From contig CAWKCO010000012.1 in the NCBI GenBank assembly GCA_963848175.1, forward strand, positions 682,001 through 746,000: 64,000 bases of DNA, written 5' to 3'. Shown piece by piece: positions 9,656 through 19,793 of the stretch; the first letter of the stretch is position 1, and the number at the start of each line of letters is the position of its first letter. The stretch is from JAMZMI01 sp963848175 (GTDB taxonomy: Bacteria > Bacteroidota > Bacteroidia > Cytophagales > Cyclobacteriaceae). The position numbers and the translations under genes were made by a program. Under the pieces are notes generated by a model that was not told the origin of the DNA, did not search any database, and saw only the letters and a program-made list of their open reading frames with translations.

Positions 9656-10251
9656 TTGAAATACTTCATACAAATACTCGCTTCTCTTCTACTTAGTCTT
9701 ACAGTGCTACCGTTTCTATTTCTGCTCAAGTACGCACTGAAGGACAGCTATCGAAGCAATTGGACTATGCTGTGGATCTCATGGAAAAGGGCGAATACAA
9801 AGCTGCTGATACGGAATTCAAAGAAGTGATGAAAAGTATGGAGGAATTGCCTTCCAACATTGCCTACTACTTTGGTAGAAATAGTTTTCATCTAGAAAAG
9901 TATAAGCAAAGCATCAACTGGCTCAATAAGTACATCCAACTCAAAGGCACAAAAGGGAGATTTTACGATGAAGCCGTAAAATATCTTCAGCTCGCTGAGG
10001 ACGCATACCTTGAGCTTAGCCGACAAAATAGAATAGCCATAGCATCAGAACTGTCTAGCGGAGATTATGACTGTGGAGGGCTAGCCAAAATGATCTGTCC
10101 GGTTTGTCATGGCAATGGTGTAGTCATAAAAAAAGGGCCGTTTGATAATGTGTATCAAACCTGCCCTTATTCTTTAGGTGAGTCGTTTCTCTCTTGCGAG
10201 GAATACAACCTCTTTATGAAAGGTCTCCTTTCTCCGAAAACCGAAAATTAG
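9656..10251 (+). pseudogene. TPR-like secreted protein with zinc-ribbon end, one frameshift
   Basis: The main frame gives LDYAVDLMEKGEYKAADTEF onward: TPR-like helices, then a Cys cluster with CPVCHGNG (a half DnaJ-type zinc motif) and two further Cys. Upstream in this frame ISAQVRTEG looks like a signal-peptide cleavage region, but a TAG blocks it at 9694. The hydrophobic signal sequence (KYFIQILASLLLSLTVLPF) lies in the neighbouring frame, beginning with TTG at 9656. A one-base change near 9715 would join them. Function unknown. Confidence 0.55.
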
Positions 10252-10254
10252 ATT

Positions 10255-11229
10255 TTACCAACCCAATACGTATCCAAAAATCAATGGCGCAACGATGGTT
10301 GCATCAGATTCCACGATATATTTAGGTGTATCCACATCCAATTTACCCCAGGTAATTTTTTCATTCGGCACAGCTCCACTATACGAACCATAGCTCGTGG
10401 TAGAATCTGAAATCTGGCAGAAATAACTCCAAAAAGGAATGGTCTCCATTTCCATATCTTGATAAAGCATCGGCACGACGCAGATAGGAAAATCTCCTGC
10501 AATCCCTCCTCCTATTTGGAAAAAGCCTATTCCTTTATCTTCTGCATTTTTGATGTACCAATCGGCAAGGAAAGTCATGTACTCGATACCTGACTTAACA
10601 GTAGAAGGCTTCAAATCCCCTTTTAGGCAATAAGAAGCAAAGATATTTCCCATGGTAGAATCTTCCCATCCTGGAACTACCATCGGCAAGTTTTTGTCTT
10701 TGGCAGCAATCATCCAACTGTTTTTAGGATCTATTTCGAAATGCTGATCTAGCGCACCTGACTCCAACAACTTGTACATAAACTCATGTGGAAAGTAACG
10801 ATCGCCATTTTCCTCAGCTTGTTTCCAGATTTTGTAAATGTGTTCCTGAATACGACGGAAAGCTTCTTCTTCAGGGATACAAGTATCAGTCACACGGTTC
10901 AATCCCTGATCCAAAAGCTCACGTTCATCTTCAGGAGTCAAATCTCTATAGTGAGGAATTCTCTTGTAATGTGAGTGAGCTACAAGGTTCATCACATCTT
11001 CTTCCAAGTTGGCTCCCGTACAAGAAATGAATTGAACTTTATCCTGACGAATCATTTCGGCCAAGGAAATGCCTAATTCTCCTGTACTCATTGCTCCTGC
11101 AAGCGATACAAGCATTTTCTTGCCACTTTTCAGGTGAGCTACATATCCTTTGGCTGCATCGTGAAGAGCGGCTGCATTGAAATGAAGAAAGTGTTTTTCA
11201 ATAAATGAGGTAATTGGCTTATCTGACAT
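10255..11229 (-). CDS. Deoxyhypusine synthase family protein lacking the catalytic lysine
   Basis: 324 residues from ATG at 11229 (MSDKPITSF); a longer frame to 11268 begins with poor sequence. The NAD-binding DHS fold is clear from LVSLAGAMSTGELG, FISCTGANLEED and the C-terminal KITWGKLDVDT. In true DHS the active Lys sits in a GGGVVKHH segment; here the equivalent is GGGIAGDFP, so that lysine is replaced. Bacteria have no eIF5A, so the substrate is probably a polyamine or agmatine-type amine rather than a protein. It is a single gene, on the opposite strand to its upstream neighbour. Confidence 0.8.
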   Translation of the reverse strand: MSDKPITSFIEKHFLHFNAAALHDAAKGYVAHLKSGKKMLVSLAGAMSTGELGISLAEMIRQDKVQFISCTGANLEEDVMNLVAHSHYKRIPHYRDLTPEDERELLDQGLNRVTDTCIPEEEAFRRIQEHIYKIWKQAEENGDRYFPHEFMYKLLESGALDQHFEIDPKNSWMIAAKDKNLPMVVPGWEDSTMGNIFASYCLKGDLKPSTVKSGIEYMTFLADWYIKNAEDKGIGFFQIGGGIAGDFPICVVPMLYQDMEMETIPFWSYFCQISDSTTSYGSYSGAVPNEKITWGKLDVDTPKYIVESDATIVAPLIFGYVLGW

Positions 11230-11355
11230 GAGTGATCTTTTTTTGCTGCAAAGATGGCAAAAATGCATTCTATCAGCATAAATAAGGAAAATAAAAATCG
11301 GTTAGATACCCAAAACATCTCAAACAATATAACCAAAGTTACTCAGCGGGCTTTG

Positions 11356-12603
11356 TTAAAAATATCCTTGAAACCCTATTTTACTCAAGTATTCCAGATT
11401 TTCACCACACTCATAGCTGTATTGATAAAAACCATCCTTGCCCACCATCATGAGGGTGTTGGGTAAAGTAATGACATCAAACGCGTCTACATCCTTGAAC
11501 CATTCGGTGAGGGTAATTTCAGTGGCATCCTCCGTATTGACATCAAAAGCTTTCAAGCCATGAGATCCCTCGCATATAAAAAGACATGCTCCGCTTATTC
11601 CTAAACCATAAGGATTCAGCATATCGTAAGTTTTAGCCAGCTTAGGTTCGGCCAAATTGCTGATATCTACGATATCGAGCTGATTAGAAAAGGTATTGCA
11701 TCCTGCTCCACTACGCAGCGTAACGTATGCATAATCTCCTTGCACAACTACTGGATCACATGCCGTAACGTGACTATAGGTAGAAATATGTTCCGGACTA
11801 TTGGGATCGGCTAAACCGTAAATATGCATTCCCGTCTGTGATCCGATAAACAAATTTCCTTCGTGAGGAAAAATGGTCTCTATTCCAAAACCTAGTTCTA
11901 CACGCTTCTTTTTGGAAGGAATTGCTGGATCTGAAACATCAAAAACCGTAAGTGCTATAGGATCCACAGTATATAACACCTTGTCTGTGACTACAAATCT
12001 GGCCATTGAACCAGAGGATCCTGTTTCACTAGACACAGGTTGACTATCATAGTCATCCTCTCCAGCAAAAATCTCTTCAAATTCGCATTCGGTGGCAGTC
12101 ACTTCTTCGCCAACATACCGATAGATCACTTGATCAGACTGATCTACAACAACATGCGGATCCAAAGTAGACTCAAAAACACCCTCTTGCTTTCCCAATT
12201 GTTTGATATCCTTCGGGTCGGAAATATCAAAAACAAATAAATCCAAATAGCTGTCAACATAGAGATAATTGAGGCGAGCACTCATTGCATAATTCCCTGG
12301 AATCTTTAAAAAAGCCACAGGTGCAGGGGCTGAGGGCGTAGAATTATCCAAAATATGAATTCCTTTCCCTCGTTCATTGATAAAAACGTAACCGTCCTTA
12401 TAAAACAGACCTCCCGGAGTTTCTATTTCCTCGGAAGGAACAATTCCAATTTCACTTTGTAGACTTTGCACATCAAAAACCTGTCGTGAATAGATGGTAC
12501 GGGTAACTGTCTCACAATCATAATCGCAACTGGAGATACCTATCAAAGCAAAAACCAATAAAGTATTAAAGCGAAAAAAGTGACACCAGTCGGAAACATT
12601 CAA
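11356..12603 (-). CDS. LVIVD-repeat beta-propeller lipoprotein
   Basis: 415 residues with a lipoprotein signal ending GISSC (Cys26). Repeats of the LVIVD type are visible as LFVFDISDPKDI, LTVFDVSDPAIP and LDIVDISNLAEP, spaced about 45-90 residues apart, which predicts a surface beta propeller. There are extra cysteines near the lipid anchor (CDYDCETV). Function is unknown; such propellers usually mediate binding. It follows the sigma/anti-sigma pair by 36 bases on the same strand and could be part of that transcript. Confidence 0.75.
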   Translation of the reverse strand: MNVSDWCHFFRFNTLLVFALIGISSCDYDCETVTRTIYSRQVFDVQSLQSEIGIVPSEEIETPGGLFYKDGYVFINERGKGIHILDNSTPSAPAPVAFLKIPGNYAMSARLNYLYVDSYLDLFVFDISDPKDIKQLGKQEGVFESTLDPHVVVDQSDQVIYRYVGEEVTATECEFEEIFAGEDDYDSQPVSSETGSSGSMARFVVTDKVLYTVDPIALTVFDVSDPAIPSKKKRVELGFGIETIFPHEGNLFIGSQTGMHIYGLADPNSPEHISTYSHVTACDPVVVQGDYAYVTLRSGAGCNTFSNQLDIVDISNLAEPKLAKTYDMLNPYGLGISGACLFICEGSHGLKAFDVNTEDATEITLTEWFKDVDAFDVITLPNTLMMVGKDGFYQYSYECGENLEYLSKIGFQGYF

Positions 12604-12638
12604 AGCGGTGAAATAACTGTTTCATAACAAAGCAAAGT

Positions 12639-14033
12639 TTAATTGAAGCGATACCTAATACCTGTCTGCAAACCAAAACCAGACGGTGAAGCCACAAATT
12701 TAGCTTCTCCCTTTGTTAGGTCATTGATTGACTGGCGATAGTTGGGCTCAATAACAATGTCAAACCTTTTGATAAATTCATATCCAAATTGCAAACCTGC
12801 CAATCCAATGAATGAAAGATCCTTGTAGGGAGAATCCGAACCAGGACCAATCGTGATGTTAGCTACTTCATTACTTGGGTCAGAAAGCTTATTTCCGAGG
12901 TAGAGGTTGGCTGCCAAACCAGCATTTACCGTTATACTCAGACGCTGGTCTATGAGCAAATAACCTGCTTTTAATGGGATAGAAGCAAACTGAAACTGAT
13001 TATCAAGGCTTACATCCTGTTCCTCAAATTCCACCTCATTGTTACTCACCGCACTTTTTACAGGAGCTACTCCTTTCAACTGTGAAGTCACAGGAATCGG
13101 ATCTAGCACCCGAGAATTAGTGACAATCATGTTGGTATTATTCGTAGCATCGGCTTGAGCATATTGAAACCCACTCTGAATTAACCACCGTGGATGTACT
13201 TTAAAGCCAAAATTGAGGCCAATAAATTTGGTTTGACCCGCACTCATATTTTCCCTCACAAGAGGAGATTCTGCGTCAAGCTTTTCAGTATTGAAACCTG
13301 AAAATTGAGCTGACGGGCTTAGAGATAAGCTATTTTCTATACCTCCTGAGGCACTTTGAAAGTTCGGATCGAAAGTACCAGAACCCACATCCACTCCTGC
13401 CCAGTAGCGCTGCTCCGAATCGTAGACTTTTTTCAAAGTCTTTTTGGAATATACTGATGGCACACGATAGATATGATCAACAAGCGCGACTGATTCATCC
13501 ACTTCCAAAGGAGACATTGTCAAAGACTTCACATCCAAAATCACCATAGACTCCAAATGCCCCTTCTCTTCTGCCCCTTCAACTAATTCCTTCTCGTTGT
13601 TTTTCGATGCTGCCATTGATGCTCCATAAAATGCACTGGCTCCAGCTTGCGTAGGTATAGTATTATACCCCCCATTGTCATTCCCTCCATTTTCAGCAGT
13701 AGCCGTTAAAGTAGGTTGACTAATTTTGTCGCTGGCGCAATTTTCTTCCGCGAAAGAATTATCCGTGACCTTAGTCATTGCCAAATGCATTTCGGCCTGA
13801 TCCGCTTCGGAATTGAAAAAGTGCATCAAGCCAAAACAACCAGCGATAAAAATCGCAGCTACAGATGCCCATCTGTAGTAAACAGCCTTTTTTTGAAATA
13901 AAACAGCTCGCTCATTGGCCAATTCACGATTGATCTCACTCCATACAATACGCGGCGGTTCTTGCTTCGTATTTTCCAATGCATCCCGCCATTCTCTCTC
14001 AAAAAAATCATCCATTTTCCCCTGCCCTGACAT
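12639..14033 (-). CDS. Putative anti-sigma factor fused to outer-membrane-barrel-like domain
   Basis: 464 residues. The first 45 are charged and cytoplasmic (EREWRDALENTKQEPPRIVW), followed by one membrane segment (about 48-68, WASVAAIFIAGCFGLMHFF). A Ser/Thr-rich stretch comes next, then a C-terminal part from about 215 that reads like a porin-family barrel (GVDVGSGTFDP, GLNFGFKVHPRWLIQSGFQY) and ends in YRFN. The gene overlaps the ECF sigma gene by 26 bases, the usual layout for an anti-sigma partner. How one protein could hold both an inner-membrane helix and a barrel-like domain is unresolved, though the arrangement recurs in Bacteroidota. Confidence 0.65.
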   Translation of the reverse strand: MSGQGKMDDFFEREWRDALENTKQEPPRIVWSEINRELANERAVLFQKKAVYYRWASVAAIFIAGCFGLMHFFNSEADQAEMHLAMTKVTDNSFAEENCASDKISQPTLTATAENGGNDNGGYNTIPTQAGASAFYGASMAASKNNEKELVEGAEEKGHLESMVILDVKSLTMSPLEVDESVALVDHIYRVPSVYSKKTLKKVYDSEQRYWAGVDVGSGTFDPNFQSASGGIENSLSLSPSAQFSGFNTEKLDAESPLVRENMSAGQTKFIGLNFGFKVHPRWLIQSGFQYAQADATNNTNMIVTNSRVLDPIPVTSQLKGVAPVKSAVSNNEVEFEEQDVSLDNQFQFASIPLKAGYLLIDQRLSITVNAGLAANLYLGNKLSDPSNEVANITIGPGSDSPYKDLSFIGLAGLQFGYEFIKRFDIVIEPNYRQSINDLTKGEAKFVASPSGFGLQTGIRYRFN

Positions 14034-14571
14034 ATTTCTCTTTGTTTTGCTCTATAATCCAATTTTGTAAAAGGCTCTTGGCCCTAGCATATTGAGATTT
14101 GGATGTGCCTTCGCTGATTTCCAGCATGTCAGCAATCTCGTGGTGCTTGTAACCTTCTATTGCATAGAGGTTGAATATTACCTGACAACCATGGGGTAGC
14201 TTTCTGACCATCTTAAGCAACTCCTCATAAGAGAAAGCTGCTAGTGTAAGATCAGCACCGGACTCTTTTCTCAAGTCTGTCACATCCACCATGGGGTACA
14301 GATAAAGTTTGCTTCTTTGGTAATTTAGGGCGGTATTTATCACTATTCGCTTGATCCAGTATCCAAGCGATGAGTCTTTTCTAAACGTTTTAATATTTTT
14401 GAACACCTTAATAAATGCTTCTTGTAGCACATCTTCGGCCTCTTGCTGCATCTTTGAATATCGCAATGCAATAGGATACATGCTCGAACTGTACTTATCA
14501 TACAATTTTTGCTGGGCTTTTGGGTTTTCTTTGCAGCAGCCGTCGATCAATTCTTCGTCACTGATAGGCAT
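14008..14571 (-). CDS. ECF-type RNA polymerase sigma factor
   Basis: 187 residues from ATG at 14571 (MPISDEEL); an upstream TTG at 14622 is less likely. Sigma region 2 is seen in YPIALRYSKMQQEAEDVLQE with FIKVFKNI, and region 4 in LPHGCQVIFNLYAIEGYKHH followed by EISEGTSKSQYARA. It overlaps the start of its membrane partner, so the two are co-translated. It is divergent from the T9SS plug gene, 67 bases away, and might control that promoter; the sequence does not prove it. Confidence 0.9.
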   Translation of the reverse strand: MPISDEELIDGCCKENPKAQQKLYDKYSSSMYPIALRYSKMQQEAEDVLQEAFIKVFKNIKTFRKDSSLGYWIKRIVINTALNYQRSKLYLYPMVDVTDLRKESGADLTLAAFSYEELLKMVRKLPHGCQVIFNLYAIEGYKHHEIADMLEISEGTSKSQYARAKSLLQNWIIEQNKEKYVRAGENG

Positions 14572-14638
14572 TAAGGTTATTTTAGTGTTCGTATGACCCT
14601 GATAGTCACAAGATCGTTGCAAAGACTTTAACGAATTT

Positions 14639-15928
14639 ATGAAAAAAACGACTTCAATTCTTATTTCTCTGTCTTTTATTATGCTAACTCACTGTTTTCC
14701 AGTAAGTACGAGCACTTCAACTATTTCAAAAACATTGGTTTATGACGATCACAATTACGAGCCTATTGTGGGTTTATCGGAAGTTTACCCCTATTCTCCT
14801 TTGATTGACAATGATCTGGAAAATGCCGTGGTAGAAGTCGGAAATGAAATGGGATTTTATTTACAGTTCGATCTATTTCAAGAAAACTACATTCCACTCA
14901 ATGTAAGGTACATTCATTGCAATGCCGATTGGACACCCTCCAACCTACCGGCAATCCGCTTTTTAGATCAATACAATCTATTCAATATTGAAAATTATAA
15001 TTATTCCGTGAATACGCGCAAGCCTTATGTGCAGTATAGCATGAGATTGCCCACACCAAAAATTTCGGGAAATTACCTTCTCGTCATTTCCCGCGGCACC
15101 AATGACAAGGACTACTTGCTTACCAGGAGGGTTCTTGTGTTTTCCAATGATGTTTCTACGCAAGCCAATGTTTCGTTGAGTAAAATGGTCAGAGATCGCA
15201 GCACCCATCAGCAAATCGACTTTTCCTTAAATTATGGTCGGTTGAAAGATGCAATACCCTCCCGTGACCTCTCAGTGGTGATTTTGCAAAACCATCGCTG
15301 GGATCAAGCGCTCAAAGACCTCACTCCTACACTCACTCGACCTGATCAATCGATGCTGGAATACAGACATTTTAACGGAGAAAATACTTTTCCTGCGGGA
15401 AACGAATTCCGCTTTTTTGACCTGCGGTCTATAGACTTTAGAGGAATGAATGTAGCCAATGTGCAAAAAGAAGACTCACGAATTTTAGCTTTTATCGGCT
15501 TGGACAAACCCAGAACCAACCTGGCCTACTCCCAACTAAACGACATAAATGGGCGTTTCTACTTAGTAAATAGTGACCCTGGTGACAGTCAGCTTATGAG
15601 TGAATATGTGGACGTTTATTTCGAGCTACAAACCAAAAAGCTCAATGGTGATATCTACCTTATTGGCAGATATAATCAATGGGCAAAAAACACCTCCAAT
15701 CTTATGCACTATGATGAATCGAGAAGCAGCTACCGGACAAAGCTTCAACTTAAGCAGGGCTATTATAACTACGCCTATTCTCTAGAAAGCGAATCAAATC
15801 CTGAATCATATATTGAAAATTCTCATTTCCAAACAATCAACGAATATGAAATTTTGGTCTATTTCAGAAGCCCTTACAATAATTTCGATGAGCTGGTGGG
15901 GTATCAAAGTTTGAAATCACAGCGATAA
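14639..15928 (+). CDS. Type IX secretion system plug protein (DUF5103)
   Basis: 429 residues. The N-terminus is a signal sequence with a possible lipobox (IMLTHC). The following region, LQFDLFQENYIPLNVRYIHC then NADWTPSNLPAIRFLDQYN and SGNYLLVISRGT, matches the DUF5103 family, known in Flavobacterium as the Plug protein that occupies the SprA translocon of the T9SS. The C-terminal half (YLIGRYNQWAKN) fits the same family. No other secretion-system gene lies in this window, but a T9SS cargo is encoded at 24 kb. Confidence 0.85.
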   Translation: MKKTTSILISLSFIMLTHCFPVSTSTSTISKTLVYDDHNYEPIVGLSEVYPYSPLIDNDLENAVVEVGNEMGFYLQFDLFQENYIPLNVRYIHCNADWTPSNLPAIRFLDQYNLFNIENYNYSVNTRKPYVQYSMRLPTPKISGNYLLVISRGTNDKDYLLTRRVLVFSNDVSTQANVSLSKMVRDRSTHQQIDFSLNYGRLKDAIPSRDLSVVILQNHRWDQALKDLTPTLTRPDQSMLEYRHFNGENTFPAGNEFRFFDLRSIDFRGMNVANVQKEDSRILAFIGLDKPRTNLAYSQLNDINGRFYLVNSDPGDSQLMSEYVDVYFELQTKKLNGDIYLIGRYNQWAKNTSNLMHYDESRSSYRTKLQLKQGYYNYAYSLESESNPESYIENSHFQTINEYEILVYFRSPYNNFDELVGYQSLKSQR

Positions 15929-18570
15929 TCAGGAATGATGCTCAAAATCGAGCGGCAAGGTAATCTGGAAGCAAGTACCCTCATTGGAGCTCTGTGCCAC
16001 GAGTATATCTCCACCATATTTTTTGATAATGGACTGGCTAATATAAAGCCCAAGCCCAGCTCCGCTATCTGGAGGTTTAGTGGTAAAAAAAGGCTCGAAA
16101 ATTTTACCCATATCTTCTGATGAAATACCAGATCCATTATCGGCAATGGAGATAGATACTATTTCTTCTTTCCTAACTCCCGTAACCTCAATTACCCCAG
16201 TTCTATTTGCTGGAATGGCCTCAAAACTGTTCTTTATAATATTTACGAAGGCTTGATTCAACTCTGTAATATCTCCGTAGAATGGCAGTTCATGATCAAA
16301 ATGAGAGTCAAATCGAATATTTTCGTTGGACTTTTCAAACAAGCTCACAGATGCCAAAAGCATATTCCCAAGATCTACGACCTGACTTGGCTTATTGAGC
16401 GTGCGTGGAGAAATATCAAGTAGGTTTTTAACAATTCCTGTAGCTTTCAGAGCTCCGTCTTGCATCGTGTGTAGAAGCTCTATGGTTTCCTTGACAAACT
16501 CCCCCACTTCTGCTGTATCATTTGCATTGAGGGCTTCCAATCGTGCTTTTATATGTCCAGACAAACCACTTAAATAGTTCAAAGGATTGTTCAATTCATG
16601 AGCTAAGCCCCCGGTTAACACACCTATGGATGAGATTTTCTCAGAAGCTATTAGTTGACTTTGCGTTTGCTTTAAGTTGAGCAATGCCTTCTCTAATCTC
16701 TCCTTCTGCTCCTCCAGTTTTGATTGTTGCAAGAGGATTTTATCATTCTTCATCCATAACTGATCATTGCTTACATGCAACTCCGACGTACGGTGCTCTA
16801 CTCTTTCTAAAAGAAGTTTTTCATTCTTTTTATACGCCCTCACTCGAATTTTACAAAATATAGTTATAAAAGCCAAAGCGAAAATAACCCCTGCTACCTG
16901 AAACCAGATAGTCTGCCAAAACGGTGGGATTACCTTTACATATATGAAAGTTGATTCCTCGCTCCACAAACCAGCTGCACTTGCTGCTCTCACTTCAAAT
17001 TTATAAGTCCCTGGGGCAAGGTTGGCATAAGTAGCCATGTTCGAAGTGTACGCCATGTTCCAATCCTTTTCAAAACCCTTGAGAATGTAAGCATATTTGG
17101 GAGAGCTGGAAGATGAAAAATTGATTGCAGAAAATTCAATGGAAAAGATATTTTGATCATAGCTCAACATGATCGTATCGCTTTTCTGGATACTTTTCTG
17201 TAAAATCCCATCTTTTGAAGGGGTGATGAGTTTATTAAAAAGGTAAAAATTATTAAGGATCACTTTCGGTCTGCGCGTATCAGTCATAACCTCTGATGGA
17301 CGAATGACATTAAACCCATAATCACCGCCAAACAGCAAGCGGTTATCTTTACACTTGTAGCACGCACCTACCCTAAATTCGTCATTTTGAAGGTTATTCG
17401 CCTTGTCGAAAACATCAATTTTGCGAGTATTGCTATACATAACAGCAATCCCCCTAGAAGTACTCATCCACAGATTGTTGTTATCATCGAAAATCACGCA
17501 AACAACCAAATCTGAAGGGAGACCATCCTTTTCCGTAATATTTTCAAAATGATCCGTTTCCGTAATATATCGACTCAGACCTGCGCGCGTAGCTAACCAC
17601 AACTCCCCATATAGATCTTGATGCGCATCTGTCACATTATTGTGAGGGATACTATATATATCTTGATCGTCATGAAAATAGGATTTCACAAACAGCTTCT
17701 TTTGTATATCAAAAACCCTGATTCCTGAATTGGTAATCACCCACAAGTCGTCATTATATTTAATGATTTTATTCACCTTTAGGTATGGATTATTGAGATC
17801 ATATTCAAAATCAAACGTCTCAAAGCGATTGTTTTTTTGATCATATAAATAAAGGTGATTGAATGCCGCGACCCAAACATCTTCTTTATCGATCAATAGC
17901 ACGTGCTTGGCTATGACGTGAGGCATTCCATAATTGGCTGATTTCTCATCCATATTGAAGTGGATTACTTTCTTACTGGTCGTATCATATTTAACTACGC
18001 CATGCTCCAATGTGCCAATCCAAAGATTTCCTTTTTGATCAAACTTCAAATCACGAATATTCAATTCAGGAAAAAGGGTTTCTTCTAACCGATTTTGGCT
18101 ATCTATGACCTTTAGTCCTGCGGAAGAAGTCCCAACAAAAATCTTTCCCCCTATACCTTCTGCAAAAACATTCGTCACATCAGATGGATTGAAATGATCA
18201 GGAAGAAGTGGATTATCAATATATCTATCAAAAATGTTATAAAATGGAGAATAATAGTTTGCACCGCTCGTATTTGTACCAACCCAAACATCCCCACTTT
18301 GAGTCTTATAAAGTGACATTACTCCGTTTGAGGATAGGCTTGCTTCTGCTTTCTTTTGCTCGATTCTGCTTTCAAAGCTCAGAGTCTCAGCATTCAATAC
18401 CACGATACCATCAAAGGTCGCAACCCAAACCTGATTTTGAGAAAAGCGAATCATCTCATGAGCTGAAAAATCAATTATATTACCTTTCACCTTTAGCTTG
18501 TTGCTAATGGATGTAGACTGCCCTGTGCGAATATCGTAAAGCCAAGTATAGTTTTCCGAAGAGATTAAAA
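15929..18570 (-). pseudogene. Sensor histidine kinase, 3' part (gene split by IS)
   Basis: Most of a Bacteroidota sensor kinase of the Reg_prop type: beta-propeller repeats (LWIGTLEHGVVKYD, LWLATRAGLSRY), a Y_Y_Y domain (SIEFSAINFSSSS, PGTYKFEVRAASAAGLW), one membrane helix (WFQVAGVIFALAFITIFC), a coiled coil, a HisKA box with the phospho-His in GGLAHELNNPLNYLSG (codon 16598-16600), and a HATPase end (GLGLYISQSIIKKYGG). There is no receiver or AraC domain, so it is a plain kinase. The frame reads in from the IS junction (LISSENYTWLYD); the 5' part lies beyond the insertion. Confidence 0.88.
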
Positions 18571-19793
18571 GAATCCTTTGAAAAACTCCTGTTTTCTACT
18601 CAAATCGTTATCTATAAGTATTTTTTAATGGTTTCTTTTGAAGAAAACCCGATTTCTACGGGTTTTTGCTCCCATTTTCTGGGGTTTTGCGTCCGATTGG
18701 ACGCACTTCTCCCACAGGGAGCATCATCTGAGCAGTACATCGGCCCTCATTATATTGTAAATGATGCAATTCATGTCGAAGCGTAGCGCGTTTCGCAGCA
18801 GGTTCTTTGCTCCTGCCATTTGGTAATTCAGCTTCTCTTTCATGTACCCGAAAGGATGCTCTACTTTACAACGAATAGAAGATTTCTTCTTGTTGGCTTT
18901 CTTTTGAGAGTTGGACAATTTCCGCTTTCTGGTGCCTCTGTCCAATATCCCATAATAGATGCCCATATGACGCGCTGCACGTTTTTCGGCCTGATTGCTA
19001 TACGCACTGTCTCCAAATACCGCTTGCTCATCTCCACTCCATAATTCTTCCTTTTGTTGGGAGTCATGCGGCCGTGCGGAGGTAAAACTCCGCTTTCGAA
19101 TCAGGCCACTGCCTACATCCTGGCCGATGTGCCCTTTATAACCAAAGTACTTTTTGCCTCTTTTCACCGTGGAATGCGCATCTGTATCGATCTGAGGTGA
19201 AGGGTTTCTCTCCAATGACGCACGCTTCTCTTTGCTTAAAGGGCGATTGGTAGATTCAACAATAGTCGCATCTACTGCGGTTCCTTTCTTCAACAAGAGT
19301 CCCTTTTCTTCCAAACTGTTGAGGATAAGTGCAAAGAGCCCATCCATCAGATTTGACTCCACCAATCGCTCCTTGAAGCGCCACAGCGTGGTGAAGTCAG
19401 GGATTTGCTGGGAAAAGTCCAGACCCACAAAGCGCTGGAAAGACAACCGGTCGTAAAGCTGATCCTCCAGTTCGGGATCAGAGAGATTATAGAGATATTG
19501 AACGAATAGCATCTTGGCTTTTATCAATACCGAAATAGGCTTTCTTCCTCCTTGGCGACCTGTTCTATCCGTTGCTGACAGCAAAACCTCCACTTTTTCC
19601 CAATCTACGATCTGGTTGATTTTATCTAATTGTATTTCGCTACGTGTCTTCTTTGATCGGTTTAAGCTCAATTCAAGGTCAGAGAAAGAGAGTTGCTTCA
19701 TGATTCCTTTTTTTGCTTCAAAAATACTTAACAAAGGAGCTATATACAATACTAAATGAGCTCATCAAGCTTGATTAGTTTTGCAAAGGATTC
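18571..19793 (-). mobile_element. IS5-like insertion sequence, about 1.22 kb
   Basis: The ends are inverted repeats GAATCCTTTGAAAAACT (18571-18587) and its partner (19777-19793), matching at 16 of 17 positions. The flanks carry TAAAA at 18566-18570 and 19794-19798, a probable 5-bp target duplication; because of the A-run it could be read as 3-5 bp. One transposase fills most of the element. Removing the element and one duplicate joins the kinase fragments in frame as GFRLL-ISSENY, confirming both the borders and a recent insertion. Confidence 0.88.
18724..19701 (-). CDS. IS5 family DDE transposase
   Basis: 325 residues from ATG at 19701 (MKQLSFSDLEL); an upstream frame to 19749 is possible. 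The DUF772-type N-terminus (KMLFVQYLYNLSDPELEDQL, LWRFKERL) is followed by the DDE core: Asp in AVDATIVES, Asp in VFGDSAYSN and Glu in KVEHPFGYMK, with the family YKGHIGQD segment. It appears intact, so the element may still be active. A 5-bp duplication is not typical of all IS5 subgroups, so the exact subgroup is unclear. Confidence 0.9.
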   Translation of the reverse strand: MKQLSFSDLELSLNRSKKTRSEIQLDKINQIVDWEKVEVLLSATDRTGRQGGRKPISVLIKAKMLFVQYLYNLSDPELEDQLYDRLSFQRFVGLDFSQQIPDFTTLWRFKERLVESNLMDGLFALILNSLEEKGLLLKKGTAVDATIVESTNRPLSKEKRASLERNPSPQIDTDAHSTVKRGKKYFGYKGHIGQDVGSGLIRKRSFTSARPHDSQQKEELWSGDEQAVFGDSAYSNQAEKRAARHMGIYYGILDRGTRKRKLSNSQKKANKKKSSIRCKVEHPFGYMKEKLNYQMAGAKNLLRNALRFDMNCIIYNIMRADVLLR

